Positions 9,185-18,448 of a stretch of 64,000 nucleotides of DNA are shown piece after piece. The stretch is from Komagataeibacter xylinus. Lineage in GTDB: Bacteria; Pseudomonadota; Alphaproteobacteria; Acetobacterales; Acetobacteraceae. The notes under the pieces are model-generated. The model did no database searches. It saw nothing but the letters and a program-made list of their open reading frames with translations, and was not told where the DNA came from. The stretch's first letter is position 1, and each line of letters opens with the position of its first letter. The stretch covers positions 248,001 to 312,000 of the forward strand of contig NZ_JARWSK010000003.1 of NCBI RefSeq assembly GCF_031081985.1. Direction: 5' to 3'. Made by a program: the position numbers and the translations under genes.

Positions 9185-11392
9185 TCAGGGCGCCATGGTC
9201 CGGCCATGGAGGTGCATGGTGGCCTGCTGGCTGTCATCCGTAGCAGAGGATGCAAGCCATACGCGGAAGGTGCCCGACGGCACGCTCCACCGGTCGTGTT
9301 TGCCATCGAAATGCGCCAGCAGGCGCGGATCAATCTGCACCGAAACCTGGCGGCTCTCGCCCGGCGCCAGGCTGATACGCTGCCAGCCTGCCAGGCGGCG
9401 CGCGCCGCCATCGGGCAGGCCGACATAGACCTGCGGCACATCCACGCCCGCACGCGTGCCGGTATTGCGCACGTTGAACGTAGCCGTCACCTGCCCGTGG
9501 CGTTCAGCCACCTTCAGCCCATCGGTGCTGAATGTGGTGTAGGTCAGGCCATAACCGAACGGGTAAAGCGGCTTGAAATGGTTGCGGTCGAACCAGCGGT
9601 AACCGACATCGCTGCCTTCGTCATAAACCAGTTCCTGATCGGTGTGGAACTGCATCTCGAACACGTTATCTGCTGTAACGCCTGCAATATCGGGGTGGGC
9701 CAACTGCGATTCCGCCTGCGGGAAGGTCATGGTCAGGTGGCCCGAGGGCGCAACCTTGCCAAACAGCAGCCGCGCAATGGCCGGACCACCGCCAGAACCA
9801 GGGAACCATGCCTCAAGCACGCCCGCAACACTGTTGTTCCACGGCATCAGCACCGGATCGCCGGTTTCCATCACCACCACCGTGCGCGGGTTGGCGGCGG
9901 CCACTGCCGTAATCAGCGCATCGGCATTGTCATCAAGGTGCATGCTCGGCGCATCCATCCCCTCGAAGGTGAACTGCGTGGCGTACACCACCACCACGTC
10001 GGCCGCCCGCGCCGCCCGCACGGCAGAGGCGATATTGGTGCCGGAATCATAAGTGATCCGGGCGTTCGGCGCCTCGGCCTTCATGGCCCTGAGCGGCGAG
10101 GACGGGAAATAGACCGGATCGCCCGGCCATTCCTTCTTGCCCGGCCCCTTCACGGCCTCGCCCCCGATGGGTTCGACCTGGCTCGAACCCCCGCCAGAAA
10201 TCACGCCCGCATCAGCATGCCCCCCAATGACAGCAATGCGCGCGGTGGGCGAAAGCGGCAGGATGTTGCCCTGGTTGCGCAGCAGGACCGCGCCTTCCTC
10301 CTCGTCCTTCTGGGCCACGAGGGTGTCGGTCACGACATCAAGCGGGCTGCGTTGTGGCTGATGGTCCACCAGCCCCACAGCAAACAGCGAGCGGACAATG
10401 CGCTGCGCCATGTCGTTGATGCGCGCTTCCGGCACGCGGCCTGCCTTCACATCGGCTGCAAGCAGGGTGCGGAAATAGGGCCGGGCATCGGTATGGTCAC
10501 CCGCCGATTCCTGATCCAGCCCCGCCAGCGCCGCGCGCGCGGAGGAATGCGTCCCCCCCCAGTCGGACATGACAAAGCCGGGATAGTGCCAGTCCTGCTT
10601 CAGTGTGCTGGTCAGCAGGTAGGGGTTTTCACACGCATACAGGTCGTTCACGCGGTTATACGAGCACATGACTGCGCCGGGATGCCCGGTTTCAAGCGCG
10701 ATCTCGAAACCGAGCAGGTCGCTCTCGCGCATGGCCACAGGGTCGATATCGGCACTCATGGTCATGCGCGAGGTTTCGAGGTCGTTCATCGCGTAATGCT
10801 TGAGCGTGGAGATCACATGCTGCGACTGCACGCCCGCAATGGTGCTGCCCACCATGCGCCCGGTCTGCAGCGGATCCTCGCCCGCATATTCAAAGTTGCG
10901 GCCGCCACGCGGGTCGCGCGTCAGGTTGGCGCCGCCGCCAAGCAGGATGTTGAAGCCGCTCTGCCACGCTTCGCGCCCGATCATGACACCGGCCTGCCGC
11001 GCCATGTCCATATCCCACGTGCTGGCCGTGGACAGCCCGGACGGCAGGGAGACCGCCGCGCCATTCTTGCGGATATGCGCCGGGTTGCGCACGCCAAGCC
11101 CTGCATCCGAAATCTGCAGGTCTGGCAGGCCCGACCCCTTGGGCGCGCGCAGGTAAGCCGCCGAACCCAGCCCCCCCGGAGGCGCCACGCTGCCATTGAA
11201 GCCACCACCATCAACGCTGAACAGCAGGGACATCTTGTCCTCAAGGCTCATGGTGGCGAGCAGTTGCCGCGCCCGACTATCGGCCGGGTCGCCTCCACCA
11301 TCATGCGCATGCCGCGCAAAAGCGGGTGCCTGGGCCAGGGCCATGCCACACGCCACGGCGGATAACAGGAATATCTTGCGGGACAGTTTCAT
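9185..11392 (-). CDS. bglxA: Beta-glucosidase, glycoside hydrolase family 3
   Basis: A 735-residue GH3 enzyme, the length known for BglxA of K. xylinus. The start at 11392 gives a clear signal peptide (MKLSRKIFLLSAVACGMALA, cut after FARH region). The N-terminal TIM-barrel domain ends with the nucleophile segment VMSDWGGTHSS; the C-terminal alpha/beta sandwich (AAVAAANPRTVVVMETGDPV) and a fibronectin-III-like domain (GVDVPQVYVG) follow. It hydrolyses cello-oligosaccharides and is the conserved downstream member of the cellulose locus. The strong terminator after bcsD means it needs its own promoter in 11393-11535. A mutant study in K. hansenii (recalled) linked its expression to a CRP/FNR regulator. 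Confidence 0.93.
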   Translation of the reverse strand: MKLSRKIFLLSAVACGMALAQAPAFARHAHDGGGDPADSRARQLLATMSLEDKMSLLFSVDGGGFNGSVAPPGGLGSAAYLRAPKGSGLPDLQISDAGLGVRNPAHIRKNGAAVSLPSGLSTASTWDMDMARQAGVMIGREAWQSGFNILLGGGANLTRDPRGGRNFEYAGEDPLQTGRMVGSTIAGVQSQHVISTLKHYAMNDLETSRMTMSADIDPVAMRESDLLGFEIALETGHPGAVMCSYNRVNDLYACENPYLLTSTLKQDWHYPGFVMSDWGGTHSSARAALAGLDQESAGDHTDARPYFRTLLAADVKAGRVPEARINDMAQRIVRSLFAVGLVDHQPQRSPLDVVTDTLVAQKDEEEGAVLLRNQGNILPLSPTARIAVIGGHADAGVISGGGSSQVEPIGGEAVKGPGKKEWPGDPVYFPSSPLRAMKAEAPNARITYDSGTNIASAVRAARAADVVVVYATQFTFEGMDAPSMHLDDNADALITAVAAANPRTVVVMETGDPVLMPWNNSVAGVLEAWFPGSGGGPAIARLLFGKVAPSGHLTMTFPQAESQLAHPDIAGVTADNVFEMQFHTDQELVYDEGSDVGYRWFDRNHFKPLYPFGYGLTYTTFSTDGLKVAERHGQVTATFNVRNTGTRAGVDVPQVYVGLPDGGARRLAGWQRISLAPGESRQVSVQIDPRLLAHFDGKHDRWSVPSGTFRVWLASSATDDSQQATMHLHGRTMAP

Positions 11393-11535
11393 GTGGCTGG
11401 CTCTTCCTTCAGGGGCTGGATCGTGACGGCGCGGCGGCCTGCGTCCGCCATTTCTTGACCCATTTGTGAAGCACCCTGCTCCCACGCCGCATGATCTAGC
11501 GCAAAAACAGGGCAAAGAGTGGAACCCTATATGCA

Positions 11536-11580
11536 AAAACCCTGCCTACAGGGCATGAACACGCCTGTAGGCAGGGTTTT
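11536..11580 (-). terminator. Rho-independent terminator of the bcs operon
   Basis: AAAACCCTGCCTACAGG pairs perfectly (17 bp) with CCTGTAGGCAGGGTTTT around an 11-base loop. It begins 27 bp after the bcsD stop, and on the minus strand the stem runs into TTTTT. It separates bcsD from bglxA. Confidence 0.93.
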
Positions 11581-11606
11581 GACGCAAATGGCGCGACTGG
11601 CAGGAA

Positions 11607-12077
11607 TCAGGTCGCGGCGCTGCGGGTGCGCATGTAAAGGATGATCGTCTGGGCCGGAACCGAGTTCAGGTCTTCCGCGTCGATATTGCGCGTCACGACG
11701 TAATCACCAAATGCACCGGGCTGCGACGTGATCCAGCGGCCATAAAGCCCTTCCAGAACCGGGGCAAGCCACGTGCCGGCGGGCTCGCCTGCGCTGCCCA
11801 CCTGAGGCAGGTCTTCATGCACGATGCGCATGGCCTGTTCTTCCGCCAGCAGGTCCAGCTTCACGTAGCCCCAGTTGATCATGGCCAGCAGGGCGTTCAG
11901 CTCGATCTGGAGCTGGTGGATGGTGTTGCACAGCGGCGGCTGGAAACGACCAGCCATACCACGGCCGACCTCGCGCAACAGGTCATTGCGGACCTCGATC
12001 CCGGCCTGATCATCGATCTCCCAGGACAGGGCCTGCAGGAAAAGCGAAAAGTCCGGTTTTGCGTTCAAAGTTGTCAT
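11607..12077 (-). CDS. bcsD: Cellulose synthase subunit BcsD
   Basis: A 156-residue protein, the known BcsD length, recognised along its whole length (MTTLNAKPDFSLFLQALSWE at the start, TIILYMRTRSAAT at the end). BcsD forms a periplasmic octameric ring whose channels are thought to guide four glucan chains, aligning terminal complexes into ribbons; it is largely restricted to ribbon-forming cellulose producers. Its ATG overlaps the bcsC stop (TAATG), so translation is coupled. It is the last gene before the operon terminator. Confidence 0.96.
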   Translation of the reverse strand: MTTLNAKPDFSLFLQALSWEIDDQAGIEVRNDLLREVGRGMAGRFQPPLCNTIHQLQIELNALLAMINWGYVKLDLLAEEQAMRIVHEDLPQVGSAGEPAGTWLAPVLEGLYGRWITSQPGAFGDYVVTRNIDAEDLNSVPAQTIILYMRTRSAAT

Positions 12078-15000
12078 TACTGGTCCATAATAAGATAGTG
12101 TGCGGAAATCATGGCGCCGCTTTCAGTCCAGTTACCGGCCTTCTGATAGCGCCCCGAGAGATCAAGACGAACATTGCGTGTAAAGCGATAACCCACCCTA
12201 GCATTAAAGCCACCGGTAAGACCAGCAATACTATCCCCAGGATAGTAGGCGCTGTTCACCGTTTCCTCCGACAGATATTCCGCCGGCGTGGCGCTCGCCG
12301 AGTAATTCGACGCGATGGTATTGGCGCCGGACTGCAGCAGCGATGACGTGGGGAAGAAGGGCGCCGAGTGCTCGTGGAACACCTGGTAGCCCACGCTGCC
12401 CGTCACGTCCCAGTCCAGCCGCTTGTGCTGGCCCGCATAGCGCACCGGCACGGTCGCCGCGTAATAGGATTGCGGCGAGAAGTAACCACCCTGCCCGTAG
12501 GTGTAGAAATCCTCGTTCTTGGCATAACCGAAATAGGTCAGGCTCACGCCAATGCGCACCAGCATGTTGGCGTTATGCCACACCAGCGTATTGGCGCCGA
12601 TGCCCGCTTCACGCTCGCTGTTGCGCTGCACGTTCTTGCCGGTCTGGATTGCGTAGCCACCGCCACCATACAGGATGGTGTTGCCCAGTGTCGCCTCGAC
12701 CTGCCCATGGAAGTGGTTGGTCACGACGCCACCCCATTCGCTGCCCCACTGCTTGGACAGTGCCTGGCCGTAGACCTGGCGGGCATACCGGCCAAGCGCG
12801 CTGTTGTAGTTCGTGTCACGCAGGCCGCCATAGGACAGCACGCTGTTGGTGATCGACCGGCGCTCGGCACTGACACGGAAGGTGACCGGACCCACGCGCG
12901 GCGAGAACTCGACACCGCCCAGCACGTTGGTGATGGGGAAGCCGATGGGCGACGCACCCACATCGGCCCGCACCCAGCTATTGCCAAACTGCACATCCGG
13001 CGCAAACCCGGCCTCGGCCGTGCCAGCGGCGATGCGCTGCTGGTCCCTGCCCGCGTTGGTATAGCTATCGTACTGGTTATATGCCTGCACGCCCATCATC
13101 GTGCCATAACGCGGCACATCATAGACGGAACCCGTGTTGAGGTTGCCCGACCAGATCATGGTTGGCGTGATCGAGAAGGTCAGGGCGGAAGCACCGGCCT
13201 GCAGCGGCAGGCGGCCCACGATGGGAATGTTCGCTTCCGTCAGGCGGCCCATGCCATGCTCACCCGAACGCGAGCGGAACCCGAGGCCACCATCGATGGA
13301 AGGGGCAAGGTTCTCACGCAGCGTGCGGATCTGGCCTGCGATGGAGGAGAGCATCTGGTCCGACGTATCGGGCGATGCCGCCTCGGCGCTGTAGGAGCCA
13401 CCGGTCACAGGCGCGCCAAGTTCCGTCTGGTGGCCGTAGCCACGCGGGCGGAACGGGTTGGTCGAGGGCGGAGCAAGCGCATCTTCCTGCGCAGCACCCG
13501 CGCCAGACGCGGCCCGCGTGCCCTCGACCTGCTGCAGGCGCAGGTCATAGGCGCGGCGCAGATCCTCGATGGTGCGCTGCCCGTGGCCATCGGCCTGGTC
13601 AGCCACGGCCATGGCCAGCCAGGCACGGGCATCCATCGGGCTTTCCTGCACGCCATCCATGGCAAGGCGGGTGGCAAGGCTGTTGTGGTCGCTGTTGACC
13701 GCCGCCTGCACCGCAGCCTGTCGCGCATCAAGGTCCTGCGGGTTGTGGCGCAGCACCGCAAGGTCGATCTCGAGCGCCTTGCCCGGCTTGCCGTGGCCAT
13801 TATACAGCCGCGCGAGCGCCAGCTTGGGCGATGTCGCCTCCGGGTCGGCCTGCAGCGCGGGGGCCAGATGATCATAGGCCTGCGCCTGGTCGCCACGCTG
13901 GTTGAGCAGATCGGACTGCGCCACCGAGATGCCCATGCGCAGTTGCTGGAGCGTCTGCACCTGCTCGGGCAGCAACGCGCTTCCTGTAGCCGAGCCCGTG
14001 CCATCCCCCAGCGGGGCCAGCAGCCGCGCAGCGGCCACCGGGTTGCTGATCTTCATGTATTCGGTGGCATAGGACAGGCGCTGGTCGGGCGAGAGATCGA
14101 TGGTGCGCGTCGAGGCGATACGCAGTGCCATGCGGGCATGCACCATGTCGCCACGCTGGCGGAACAGGTCAGCCACCGCCACGCCGCGCGCGCCGGTCGG
14201 ATCAGGCTGGGTCAGGGCCTCGCGGATCAGCGGCACCGGGTTGGACACCATGGACAGGCGGCTGGCCAGATCCTGCTTGATTTCCATTTCCTCGGCGATG
14301 GAACGGATGGCAGGAGAATAATCCGCAGGCGACAGACCAGCCAGAAGCTGGCGGGTCATCGCATCATTGCCACTACCATAGGTATAAAGGATACCGGCCT
14401 GGCGGTCCTGCGCGGTGACGGGATTGGCCAGGATGGGCTGCATCACGCGCCCGGCTTCGGCCACGTCGCCCTGCTGCTGCAGCGCATTGGCAAGGTTGAT
14501 GCGCACCCAGGGGTCACGTGGGGCCTGGGCCATCGCTTCGCGCAGGATGGAAACCTTGCGCGCTGAATCCGATGTCTGGGACGCAGCCGCCATCAGGCCC
14601 GAAACCTCGATCTCGCCCACCTGGCTTGCATATTGCGGGCCGACACGCGACAGGAGCTGGCGTGCTTCCGCCGTGTTGCCCTGCGCCATGTCTACCCGGG
14701 CCAGCCCCATGAGGGCCAACTGGTTATTGGGCTCACGCGACAGGATGCCACGATATTCCTGCTCGGCGGCGGCAATCTGGCCGGTCGAGCGCTGCAGGTC
14801 GGCCAGCATGAGGGTCGCGCCAGTATACTGGCCGGGCTGGCGGGCCAGCGTGGCAAGCTGCTGCTTGGCCTCGGTATATTGATGGGCGGCAATCAACTGG
14901 CGAACGGAAGCATACTCGCCGCTGACGGCCATGCCCGCAAGCGCCGGGCGCCAGCGATCGGCGGTCTTGGGGTCGGCGGCCATCGCTTCTTCAAAATAGC

Positions 15001-16036
15001 GGCGCGCCTCCGCGGTATCGCCCTGCCGCATGCTTACGAGCCCCATGCCACCAAGCGAATCAGCATCATGGGAATTGATCTGCAACGCCGACTGGAAAGA
15101 CTGCTCGGCTGCGGCAAGACGGCCCGCGTTAAGCTGCTGGTAACCTGCCTGGCGCGCAAGCCCGGCCTTGTCCGGCGGACCACCGGGGGGGTGGAGCATA
15201 TGCTCGCGCAGCGCGGTATCATTGGGGTGGGCGGAAAGCCACTGCTCCATGAGGGGCTGCGTCTCAGGATTGACCGGCAGCCAGCTCAGGGTCTGGCGGT
15301 AGGACTGCGCCGCGGCGGCCGCCTCGACCGGGGCCTGGCTGCGGAAGGACTGGAGATCCTTGAGCCGGGTCAGGCCTTCCATGCGGGTCGAGGTATTATA
15401 GGTCAGGGCCTGGGCAAAGGCGAGCTGGGCGCGGTAATCCTGCGGGTTTGACGCAACGACCCCGGCAAGCCCGGCGCGGGCCTGGTCCCACTGGGCCGGC
15501 ACGCCCGCCATGGTCTGGTAGTATTCCACCGCGAGCGAATGCGGCGGCTTGCCACCGTGGAACAGCTTCTGGTAGCCCGCCACCGCCTGCGCGTTCTGGC
15601 CCGAACCCGCCAGCGAGCGGATCTGCGACAGGTCGCTTTGGGAGATGGCCCGCTCGCTGAGCAGGTCATTCAGGTTACCTGCCGCGGCACTGCCCGGCGC
15701 CACCTGCTGCAGGTGGCGCAGCGTATCGGCGGCGGCTTCGCGGTTGCCAATGGCCGTCTGGTATTCACCCAGCACTTCCAGCACGTCAGGGGAATTGGGG
15801 GCGATGCGCTCCGCGTTCTGCAAGGCCTGGCGGGCATTGTCATACTGCTGCTGCTGAAGCCAGAAGCGTGCCTGCTGCAACAGGATCTGCCGTGGTGCCG
15901 CAGTCGCGCTCGTGGCAGCGGTGGTCATGGCGGTGGAAGCCTGCTGCGCCCGCGCAACAGGAACCGCCACCAGCACCGTCATGCAACTGCTGGCCAGCAG
16001 GGCACCAGAAAGCGAAAGGACGTATCGCCTGTTCAT
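12077..16036 (-). CDS. bcsC: Cellulose synthase subunit BcsC, TPR/outer-membrane export protein
   Basis: About 1319 residues. A signal peptide (MNRRYVLSLSGALLASSC, cut near ARAQQ) leads into about 20 tetratricopeptide repeats (for example residues 45-120, 300-460), the periplasmic scaffold that couples BcsA/B to the exit pore. The last 350 residues form the BCSC C-terminal beta-barrel that carries cellulose across the outer membrane, ending in LSGRYQK...HYLIMDQ. The GTG at 16042, overlapping the bcsB stop (GTGA) with an AGGCAGAG ribosome site close by, is an alternative start giving 1321 residues; ATG 16036 is the usual annotation. No frameshift is visible. Confidence 0.95.
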   Translation of the reverse strand: MNRRYVLSLSGALLASSCMTVLVAVPVARAQQASTAMTTAATSATAAPRQILLQQARFWLQQQQYDNARQALQNAERIAPNSPDVLEVLGEYQTAIGNREAAADTLRHLQQVAPGSAAAGNLNDLLSERAISQSDLSQIRSLAGSGQNAQAVAGYQKLFHGGKPPHSLAVEYYQTMAGVPAQWDQARAGLAGVVASNPQDYRAQLAFAQALTYNTSTRMEGLTRLKDLQSFRSQAPVEAAAAAQSYRQTLSWLPVNPETQPLMEQWLSAHPNDTALREHMLHPPGGPPDKAGLARQAGYQQLNAGRLAAAEQSFQSALQINSHDADSLGGMGLVSMRQGDTAEARRYFEEAMAADPKTADRWRPALAGMAVSGEYASVRQLIAAHQYTEAKQQLATLARQPGQYTGATLMLADLQRSTGQIAAAEQEYRGILSREPNNQLALMGLARVDMAQGNTAEARQLLSRVGPQYASQVGEIEVSGLMAAASQTSDSARKVSILREAMAQAPRDPWVRINLANALQQQGDVAEAGRVMQPILANPVTAQDRQAGILYTYGSGNDAMTRQLLAGLSPADYSPAIRSIAEEMEIKQDLASRLSMVSNPVPLIREALTQPDPTGARGVAVADLFRQRGDMVHARMALRIASTRTIDLSPDQRLSYATEYMKISNPVAAARLLAPLGDGTGSATGSALLPEQVQTLQQLRMGISVAQSDLLNQRGDQAQAYDHLAPALQADPEATSPKLALARLYNGHGKPGKALEIDLAVLRHNPQDLDARQAAVQAAVNSDHNSLATRLAMDGVQESPMDARAWLAMAVADQADGHGQRTIEDLRRAYDLRLQQVEGTRAASGAGAAQEDALAPPSTNPFRPRGYGHQTELGAPVTGGSYSAEAASPDTSDQMLSSIAGQIRTLRENLAPSIDGGLGFRSRSGEHGMGRLTEANIPIVGRLPLQAGASALTFSITPTMIWSGNLNTGSVYDVPRYGTMMGVQAYNQYDSYTNAGRDQQRIAAGTAEAGFAPDVQFGNSWVRADVGASPIGFPITNVLGGVEFSPRVGPVTFRVSAERRSITNSVLSYGGLRDTNYNSALGRYARQVYGQALSKQWGSEWGGVVTNHFHGQVEATLGNTILYGGGGYAIQTGKNVQRNSEREAGIGANTLVWHNANMLVRIGVSLTYFGYAKNEDFYTYGQGGYFSPQSYYAATVPVRYAGQHKRLDWDVTGSVGYQVFHEHSAPFFPTSSLLQSGANTIASNYSASATPAEYLSEETVNSAYYPGDSIAGLTGGFNARVGYRFTRNVRLDLSGRYQKAGNWTESGAMISAHYLIMDQ

Positions 16037-16038
16037 GA

Positions 16039-18447
16039 TCACGTTCTCTGCCTTTCTTCCTGCAGCTCACGACGGCGGCGCAGAGCATGCTTGGCCAGGG
16101 CGCGCACCATGACGGCCACAATCAGAATGCACCCGAGCAGGCCCACCACGATCACGCGGCTGGGGTGGTTGTGCATATACCAGTCAGGCTCGAGCCACAG
16201 CGGCACGGTGCCAACCGTATACAGCGGCGAACTCCGGTAGGATGTCAGATCATCGCCATGCGCCAGCACAAGGTCGCCCTGGATCTTGGCCTGGTTTTTA
16301 CGCTGTGCGAGGATCTGCACAAGATTGTTGAGCCCCTGCCCGTCACCCGAAAGCAGCGCGAGCACGGTCCGGCCTGATGCCAGAGGCGATTCTGCCTCGA
16401 TCATCGCGGCTACCCCCCCGGTCAGCGTGCTCTCGACATCGGTCGGGGCCGTATTGCTGATGCCCGACATGGGATCCTGGAACAGGTTCCATACGCCGCT
16501 CAGCGTCGAGCGCAGCCCCATGTGCAGCCGCCCGTCAGAAATCTGATAGGACGATTTGCTCAGCAGTTGCGAAACATCGCCGCTATTGGCCAGCGTGGAC
16601 AGGACAATCAGGTTCCGGTCCGCCACATCATTTACATGGTCGCTCGAGACCACATCCACGCCGGACACCGGATACCATGTCGTCGCGCCCATGAAGCCCA
16701 TGAGATCAAGATAGGCGCTGACGACCATGCCATTGGGGTGGTCGGGCAGCACCACGGCCGAGCGCGACAGGTCGGCATAGGTCGTGAACGGATAGCCCGC
16801 ACTGGCCATGAAGGCGAGGTTGGGCATGCGCGTGATATGATAGGAGTTGGACAGGTCGATCGTCGAATCCGGATCAACACTCATATGGAACGTGCTCGGG
16901 CCAGGTTTGCAGCCCGGCTCGGCCATCGCCGCCATCTCGAAATAGAACAGAAGCTGGTTCTGGCCAAAAACCCGGTAGGGCGGGATGGGCATGGTGTGCT
17001 TCTGCACGCTGTCATCGCCACGGCCCAGGCCCACGCGCCGCAGGATCTGGTCCAGCGTTGAATCCGGCTCACGCAGCGGATAGGCCTCAAGATAGGTATC
17101 GTTGATACCGACGTTGAGAGACGAGCGCGACACATCGACAATCGGTCCTGGCGGTGCGCGGAAACGGACGTTCAGCTTGTACGGTCGATCACGCCAGGTA
17201 TACAGATCGGGCGAGACACGGAACGGCACCGAGAGTGCGCCCGGCGCGTATCCCTGGGCCTGCAGGGCGCTGTCTGGCACCAGTTCGCCAAGGCGGACCG
17301 GACGGTTGGTGGGAATGAAGGAGGGCGCGTCATAGGCCACACGCGCGCCCACATCAATCGGCGCCACGTCCATGCGGTTGGCTGTTGGCAGGGCGCTCGA
17401 GCCAAAGCCGATGCTCTTGCTCGCGGTGATGACTTCATCACGGTCACGCCCCGTTACGAGCAGCACCGTGCCGTTGGGGTCGGATGGATTGGCCACTTCC
17501 ATAAGCGTGGGGCCATTGACCGCCTGGCGCCCGAGGGCGGAAGGCAGTTCATCAGCCACGCCAACGACAACGGCATTGCCCGTTTGCGGAATGGTGGAGA
17601 AGACCGGGAAGGTAACGCCACGGAAATCGGTCTGCTGGCCGAACCACGATGCCAGGATGCCGGTCGCCTTCAGCACTTCGGGATCAAATGTCTGTGCAAG
17701 AACGAACGGAATGACGATCTTCTGCTTTACGTTCTTGTCGAAGAACGGCTGGGGCAGGCGCGAGAGCTGACGACGCGGGGGAAGCGGTATGGTGGTGATC
17801 TGCAGTTCGGAATGTTCGGACACGCTGGCCCAGAGCAATCCGTTGCTGGGGTCCGTGCAGCCCTTCGAGCTTGAAGCGAAGCTGAAGTTCAGCCGGTTGC
17901 CCGTGATGAAGAAGATGGGGTTGATATCAAACGAGAGCGGCCCAAATGTAGGATGGGTGGGGTCCGGGCGTAGCGTGCCGATGAACTGCTCGTTCAGCGT
18001 GATCGTGACCGCGCTGGTATCAGGCTGGAGGCTGGGCGACATCGCTCCAGACACGATAAGCCGTGCCGACGTGACCAGCTGGTCGGCCGGAATGCCGAAC
18101 TGCAGGCCCTGCAGCGTGGCGGCGCCCTGCATTTTCAGGGCACTCTGCGCACCGAGCTCCTTGAGGGAGTATGTATGCACCGTTGCCACGTCAGACGCGG
18201 CAATGGCGTTCTCGGCATTATCCACGACCGCATCAGCCGCACTGGCTGATGCGGCATCCGCCGCCGGGGCGGTTGTGGCGGGCTGGTCCGCGCTTGCCGC
18301 AGCGGGCGTGGCAGCCTGCGATGCCGCGGCAGGCAGGGGCGGCAGGTCTGAGCCTGCGGGCTGCGGGGCTGGTGCCTTGGAGGCAACAGGCGCAGCCTGT
18401 GCGCCCGTTGCAAAGACCAGCAGCGCGATCAGGGACACCATTTTCAT
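16039..18447 (-). CDS. bcsB: Cellulose synthase regulatory/periplasmic subunit BcsB
   Basis: 802 residues from ATG 18447, the known length for K. xylinus BcsB. The signal peptide starts [20 protein letters not shown]. Two carbohydrate-binding jelly-roll/flavodoxin-like repeats follow, and a C-terminal transmembrane anchor ([19 protein letters not shown], about residue 765) docks onto BcsA. An Ala/Pro-rich stretch lies at residues 20-75. It guides the nascent glucan through the periplasm and is required for BcsA activity. The start overlaps the bcsA stop region by a few bases, and the end overlaps the bcsC start, consistent with one translationally coupled operon. Confidence 0.96.
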   Translation of the reverse strand: MKMVSLIALLVFATGAQAAPVASKAPAPQPAGSDLPPLPAAASQAATPAAASADQPATTAPAADAASASAADAVVDNAENAIAASDVATVHTYSLKELGAQSALKMQGAATLQGLQFGIPADQLVTSARLIVSGAMSPSLQPDTSAVTITLNEQFIGTLRPDPTHPTFGPLSFDINPIFFITGNRLNFSFASSSKGCTDPSNGLLWASVSEHSELQITTIPLPPRRQLSRLPQPFFDKNVKQKIVIPFVLAQTFDPEVLKATGILASWFGQQTDFRGVTFPVFSTIPQTGNAVVVGVADELPSALGRQAVNGPTLMEVANPSDPNGTVLLVTGRDRDEVITASKSIGFGSSALPTANRMDVAPIDVGARVAYDAPSFIPTNRPVRLGELVPDSALQAQGYAPGALSVPFRVSPDLYTWRDRPYKLNVRFRAPPGPIVDVSRSSLNVGINDTYLEAYPLREPDSTLDQILRRVGLGRGDDSVQKHTMPIPPYRVFGQNQLLFYFEMAAMAEPGCKPGPSTFHMSVDPDSTIDLSNSYHITRMPNLAFMASAGYPFTTYADLSRSAVVLPDHPNGMVVSAYLDLMGFMGATTWYPVSGVDVVSSDHVNDVADRNLIVLSTLANSGDVSQLLSKSSYQISDGRLHMGLRSTLSGVWNLFQDPMSGISNTAPTDVESTLTGGVAAMIEAESPLASGRTVLALLSGDGQGLNNLVQILAQRKNQAKIQGDLVLAHGDDLTSYRSSPLYTVGTVPLWLEPDWYMHNHPSRVIVVGLLGCILIVAVMVRALAKHALRRRRELQEERQRT

Positions 18448-18448
18448 A

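Noticed and set aside
12077-16036. Repeated segments in bcsC as a CRISPR or satellite array
   Set aside because: The periodicity comes from the TPR protein repeats of BcsC; the DNA repeats are diverged and have no spacer structure.
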